Source: Anagrus nilaparvatae
Lineage: Eukaryota > Arthropoda > Insecta > Hymenoptera > Mymaridae
NCBI GenBank assembly: GCA_022575985.1
Contig: JAKSXM010000040.1
Location: forward strand, 12,542,001-12,606,000
Direction: 5' to 3'
Length of the DNA stretch: 64,000 nt
Program-made: the position numbers and the translations under genes
Part shown: piece after piece, positions 60,641 through 64,000 of the stretch
Position numbering within the stretch: position 1 is the stretch's first letter
How the letters are laid out: every line of letters starts with the position of its first letter
Notes under the pieces: model-generated
Told to the model about the DNA's origin: nothing
Databases searched by the model: none
Seen by the model: the letters and a program-made list of their open reading frames with translations, nothing else

Positions 60641-61486
60641 TTATTTTTGATATAATTTTAAGTGTTTCCCATGGAACATTCCCCTCTCCTCGTTTGTGTC
60701 AACATAATTCAAAATATAGGTATTTACATCTACAACCTTAGAAATTATAAATGGGCCATGATAAATTTTTAAAAATTTAGCAAATATTTTGTTCTCTTTA
60801 TCAGACTTATTATTTGCTTTTAGTAAGACGAAATCGTTTACATTATATATGATATTATTTCTTGTTTCATTTAATTTTTTGTTTTGTTTTGATCTCTTCT
60901 TTTTCATATTTTCGAATACCCAATTTAATTTTTGTTCGTGAGCTTGGCTATTAAAATTTTCAGATTTTATGATATTTCTCCAAGGTCGATCTGGTTTTTT
61001 ATTTAAATATAATTCAGCCGGTGTATAGTTGTATGTTGAATGATGAGTTTCATTTATTATATCTTCGATTAATTTAATATTATTGCACCATGTAGTGTGT
61101 TTATTTTTTGATAATACTCTAAAAAATTTATGTAGCCCTTTATGAACCCTTTCAACAATATTAGAACAACTATGCCTGACCGAAGTAAAAATTAGATTTA
61201 TTCCATCTTTTTAAAATTCGTTTATCCACTTGCCGGATTTGAAAATCGATGCATTATCACATTGCAAATTTTCCATTTTGCCATTTATTGGAATATGTTC
61301 TTTGAAAATTTTATTTATAGCTTCTGTTTTACAGCTTTTAATGGGGTATAACTTAACATATTTTGTTAGAACATCTATTGTTGTTAACATATATTTTACT
61401 CCACCTTGACCTTGGGGTAGTGGACCAACAGTGTCTATAGAAACTATTTGATTTTTACGTTCAACGACTATGTTTTTTATTTGCAT
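60641..61486 (-). pseudogene. Ty3/gypsy integrase core and C-terminal domain, broken
   Basis: The first piece (61211-61486) has the first catalytic aspartate in VSIDTVGPLP and the second in QCDNASIFKS. After a stop, a shifted frame across about 60910-61200 holds the glutamate region (NIVERVHKG) and PAELYLNKKP-like motif. The last piece (60641-60907) has the small C-terminal domain (NDFVLLK, KIYHGPFIISKV, HLKLYQK). Integrase would insert the DNA copy. Order and spacing fit the family; stops and shifts show it is dead. Confidence 0.85.
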
Positions 61487-61536
61487 CTTAGTTAGAACAG
61501 GATAATATTTAGTTTTTTGACATATTTCGCATGTTC

Positions 61537-61839
61537 TTATAATACTTGCAATTTACTCCTTATTCCAGGATAATAAAATTCTTCTTCTAACATTTTTTGA
61601 ATTTTAAGTTTTCCTATATGTACATACATTATATGCAGTTCTTTAATTAGTTCATCTATTACATTTTCTGGTATAACGATGCATTTTTTACCATTGTTAA
61701 ATTTTTTTTTTAGTAGATTATCTTCAATTGTATATTTTTTCATGATTTTCTCATCCGTTTCATATTTCACTTTATTTTTTAATACCATTAGTTTCTTGTC
61801 ATCTTCTTGCAATCTTTCAATATTTTTCAACATTTCCAA
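61537..61839 (-). pseudogene. Ty3/gypsy integrase zinc-finger segment
   Basis: A frame of 100 codons ends in the H2C2 finger region: ELHIMYVHIGKLKIQKMLEE and FYYPGIRSKLQ. The first His pair is present in HIMYVHIG; the Cys pair follows in another frame across about 61500-61535 (CEICQ-like). It overlaps the RNase H end by a frame change near 61820. Confidence 0.75.
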
Positions 61840-62785
61840 TATTTTTTTCCAATATTTCTTTTGACTCTAAAGGTTCATAATCTTCACCATAACATCTACT
61901 TAGCACATCGGCTGCAACGTTTTCTTTACCTGGTATAAGTTTATATTCTATATCATAATCTTGCGTGAAGAGTATCCATCGTTTTAATCTATTATTTGAG
62001 AACTTGCATTTCTGCATAAATGTAATCGCTTTATGATCTAGTTTTACTAAACTTATAGCACCAGCTACATATGTGTTTAGCTTTTTTAGAGCATATATGA
62101 CACTGAGTAATTTCTTTTTACAAATAAAGTAATTAATTTCAGCGGATTTTAATGTCCTGCTAATACATGTTATAATTTTTTCTTCGCCATTATCATCAAG
62201 TTGAGATAAAGCAGAACCTATTGCATATTGGCTACTATCGGTTGTTAAAATGCATGGTTTCTTCAAGTCAGGAAATACTAGTGTTTTTTGTTCAATAAAA
62301 AGCTTTTTCATTTTTACAAATGCCTCTTCATGTTCGTCTGTCCATTTATACTTTACATCTTTTCTTAATAGATTCAATAGTGGAAGAGTTTCTTGTGAAT
62401 AATTTTCAGTACAGCGAAAAAAATAATTTAAAAATCCTAGAAAATTTTGTAGTTGTTTGACGTTTTTCGGACGTTTATAATTTTTTATTTTTTCTAATTT
62501 TTTAGGGTCTTGTTTTATGCCGTCTGCTGTTAATATGTGACCTAAGAATTTAATTTCTTTCTTGCAAAATGAGCATTTTTCAAAATTTAAGGTAATGTTG
62601 TATTTAATTAATCTTTTAAAAACCTTTTCTAAATGATAAATATGGCTTATATAGGTGTCACTTATTATAGACATGTAATCTACAAAGCACAGTACGAAAT
62701 CCATCAAATCTTTCATTACAGTATCTATGCTCTTACTAATGCTGCTGTTGCACACTTTATACCAAAAGCCATGCGATTCCACCAA
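61817..62785 (-). pseudogene. Ty3/gypsy reverse transcriptase C-part and RNase H, active site altered
   Basis: 322 codons. The RT catalytic box reads FVDY at residues 34-37 where Y/F-x-D-D is required, so the second aspartate is lost. FLGHILTADGIKQDP (80-94) and NFLGFLNYF (114-122) follow. RNase H begins TTDSSQYAIGSALSQ (181-195), with SRTLKSAEINY and LDHKAITFM further on, and ends at KENVAADVLSRCYG near 292-305. The start overlaps the preceding RT piece in another frame, showing a shift near 62730-62785. Confidence 0.9.
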
Positions 62786-63069
62786 TAAATTTTTCCATCA
62801 ATACTGAAGCCTGTATATTTTGTACTATTTTCTGATATAGCAATTTGCCAGAAGGAAGAACACATATCAAGCGAACTTAAGTGTTTCTTTGCTTTACATT
62901 TCATAAAAACATCTTCACATGACATTAGACTTTCATAATCATTACGTAAAATTGTGTTTAAGCCACGTGAATCCATTACAATTCTCAAGGACCCATCTTT
63001 TTTATCACTTGTTGTTATCGGTCTTATATATTCAGTGTTTGTCCGACTAATTATACCGAGTTCTAGCAT
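62725..63069 (-). pseudogene. Ty3/gypsy reverse transcriptase, N-terminal part
   Basis: It encodes the RT fingers: LELGIISRTNTEYIRPI, KKDGSLRIVMDSRGLN, then the first catalytic aspartate in SSLDMCSSFWQI and the block TGFSIDGKIYWWNRMAFGIK. Similarity passes into the next frame near 62760. All motifs fit the gypsy superfamily. Confidence 0.9.
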
Positions 63070-63267
63070 TTTATCAATGGCTTCTAGTACCTTTTGTTTT
63101 TTATGTAATGCTATTGGATATATTCTTTGGTAGAATAGCTTTTCATCTTTAACTTGAAGTTCGTATTCAGAGTTTTTTATTTAACCTGGTTTTTTGCTGA
63201 ATACTTTTCTATTGTCGAAAATTATCTTTTTTAATAAAAATTTTTTGGATTTGCTCAAATCATCACA

Positions 63268-63700
63268 TTAATTAACTTTATATTCAATTTCTTTTAGAGT
63301 AATATCATATTCATCAAATTGTTCAAAAACTAAATTATTGTTAATTTCTATTACTTCTTCTACATAATATTTATACGATTGGAAATTTTCAGAGTTGTCT
63401 AATTCATATGGTATATTAATTTTACATTTATTTGAATATATTCTGTCTTCTTCACTATCAATTATCAACCCTAAATTTTTTATTATATCAAATCCAATTA
63501 TGCATTCATTCGAGAGTTTTGGTACTATGATAAATACCATATAGTCTGTAAAATCATCAATCTTCACTTGACACATAATTTGCCCTTTTAAAGCTACTGT
63601 TTTTTCTTTAATTGCACTTATAATTATCTTGCCACTTATTGGTAGGTGAGCACATTTCTTTAGTATTTCAACGTTGTCATTATAGTACTTTGATGTTTAA
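63268..63700 (-). pseudogene. Ty3/gypsy protease region
   Basis: The frame is open from about 63700 to 63268. VFIIVPKLSNECIIGFDIIK followed by NLGLIIDSEEDRI is the C-terminal half of a gypsy retropepsin; LPISGKIIISAIKEKTVALKG precedes it. The catalytic Asp-Ser/Thr-Gly triplet is not visible in this frame. The ATG at 63576 is unlikely to be a real start. Confidence 0.75.
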
Positions 63701-64000
63701 TGTTTCAATTGTGATTTTTATTTCCGTACACTTTTCTATAACTTTTTTATTAATTTCTTCACTAACAATATCCTCTTTTTCCAGTAAATCATATTTATCA
63801 GTGCTTGAGAATAGAGTATTGACGTTGCAAGTTTCGGTTGTCTCACCATATACGTCATTTTGTTGCGAAACAACCCTTACTAGTTTTTTGGAGTTTGTTC
63901 TATTTTTGCTTCGGTTACAACTTCTATTGCATCCACTTCGTGTTGAGTTTTCTGACCCTGTTTCTTATTTTGAAAACCTTGATTCTGATTTTGTTTGTTG
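63701..64000 (-). pseudogene. Ty3/gypsy gag end or gag-pol linker, running off the window
   Basis: The minus strand shows Gln/Asn/Lys-rich sequence at 63940-64000 (NQNQGFQNKKQGQ) and an acidic linker after it, in more than one frame. It is the expected place for the gag C-terminus. No zinc knuckle is seen before the window ends. Confidence 0.5.

Overview
This window is about 64 kb of very AT-rich eukaryotic DNA, almost certainly from an arthropod and most likely an insect. The evidence is one exon of a Shaker-type (Kv1) potassium channel whose protein closely matches insect Shaker as I recall it, together with BEL/Pao, Ty3/gypsy, R1-like LINE, Helitron-like and tRNA-derived SINE sequences. 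The order cannot be settled from the sequence alone. There are no operons or bacterial-type signals; this is a repeat-dominated, gene-poor intergenic or intronic region.

Layout, left to right. 1-1600: tail of a decayed Ty3/gypsy pol gene running in from outside the window. 1.5-4 kb: small minisatellite, poly(A) tracts and two foldback structures. 4.4-5.1 kb: R1-like LINE fragment. 5.2-6.3 kb: Helitron-like element (minus strand). 6.8-8.4 kb: a terminal-inverted-repeat element with a second one nested inside. 8655-16189: a BEL/Pao retrotransposon on the minus strand with two 389-bp LTRs that look identical and a single 1,760-codon gag-pol frame broken by six in-frame stops. 18.0-18.5 kb: a 3'-terminal exon of an unrecognised protein ending in a strong nuclear-localisation-like motif. 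19-21.4 kb: foldback and repeat remnants. 21.4-23.1 kb: a 20-bp minisatellite, then a palindrome of roughly 400 bp split by a second Helitron-like element.

23.7-52.6 kb is dominated by one tandem array. Its unit is 1,238 bp, with about 24 units countable by one marker. The core is nearly identical, the edges are diverged, and five ~750-bp short units share the same deletion and build higher-order repeats. A foldback transposon interrupts the left edge and a SINE with a 16-bp target duplication interrupts the right edge. The region is bracketed by (TA)n tracts and inverted clusters of a TTCTGGGA(C) word, and each satellite unit carries two copies of that same word. This suggests that the satellite grew inside, or from, a large transposon-like unit.

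54-57 kb holds more foldbacks and minisatellites. 57650-57915 (minus) is the intact Shaker T1-domain exon with good splice sites, and is the only host gene piece I can name. 60.2-64 kb is a decayed Ty3/gypsy element on the minus strand running off the right end, with a damaged reverse-transcriptase active site. If the Shaker exon belongs to a working gene, the giant array would lie on its 3' side, possibly within an intron.
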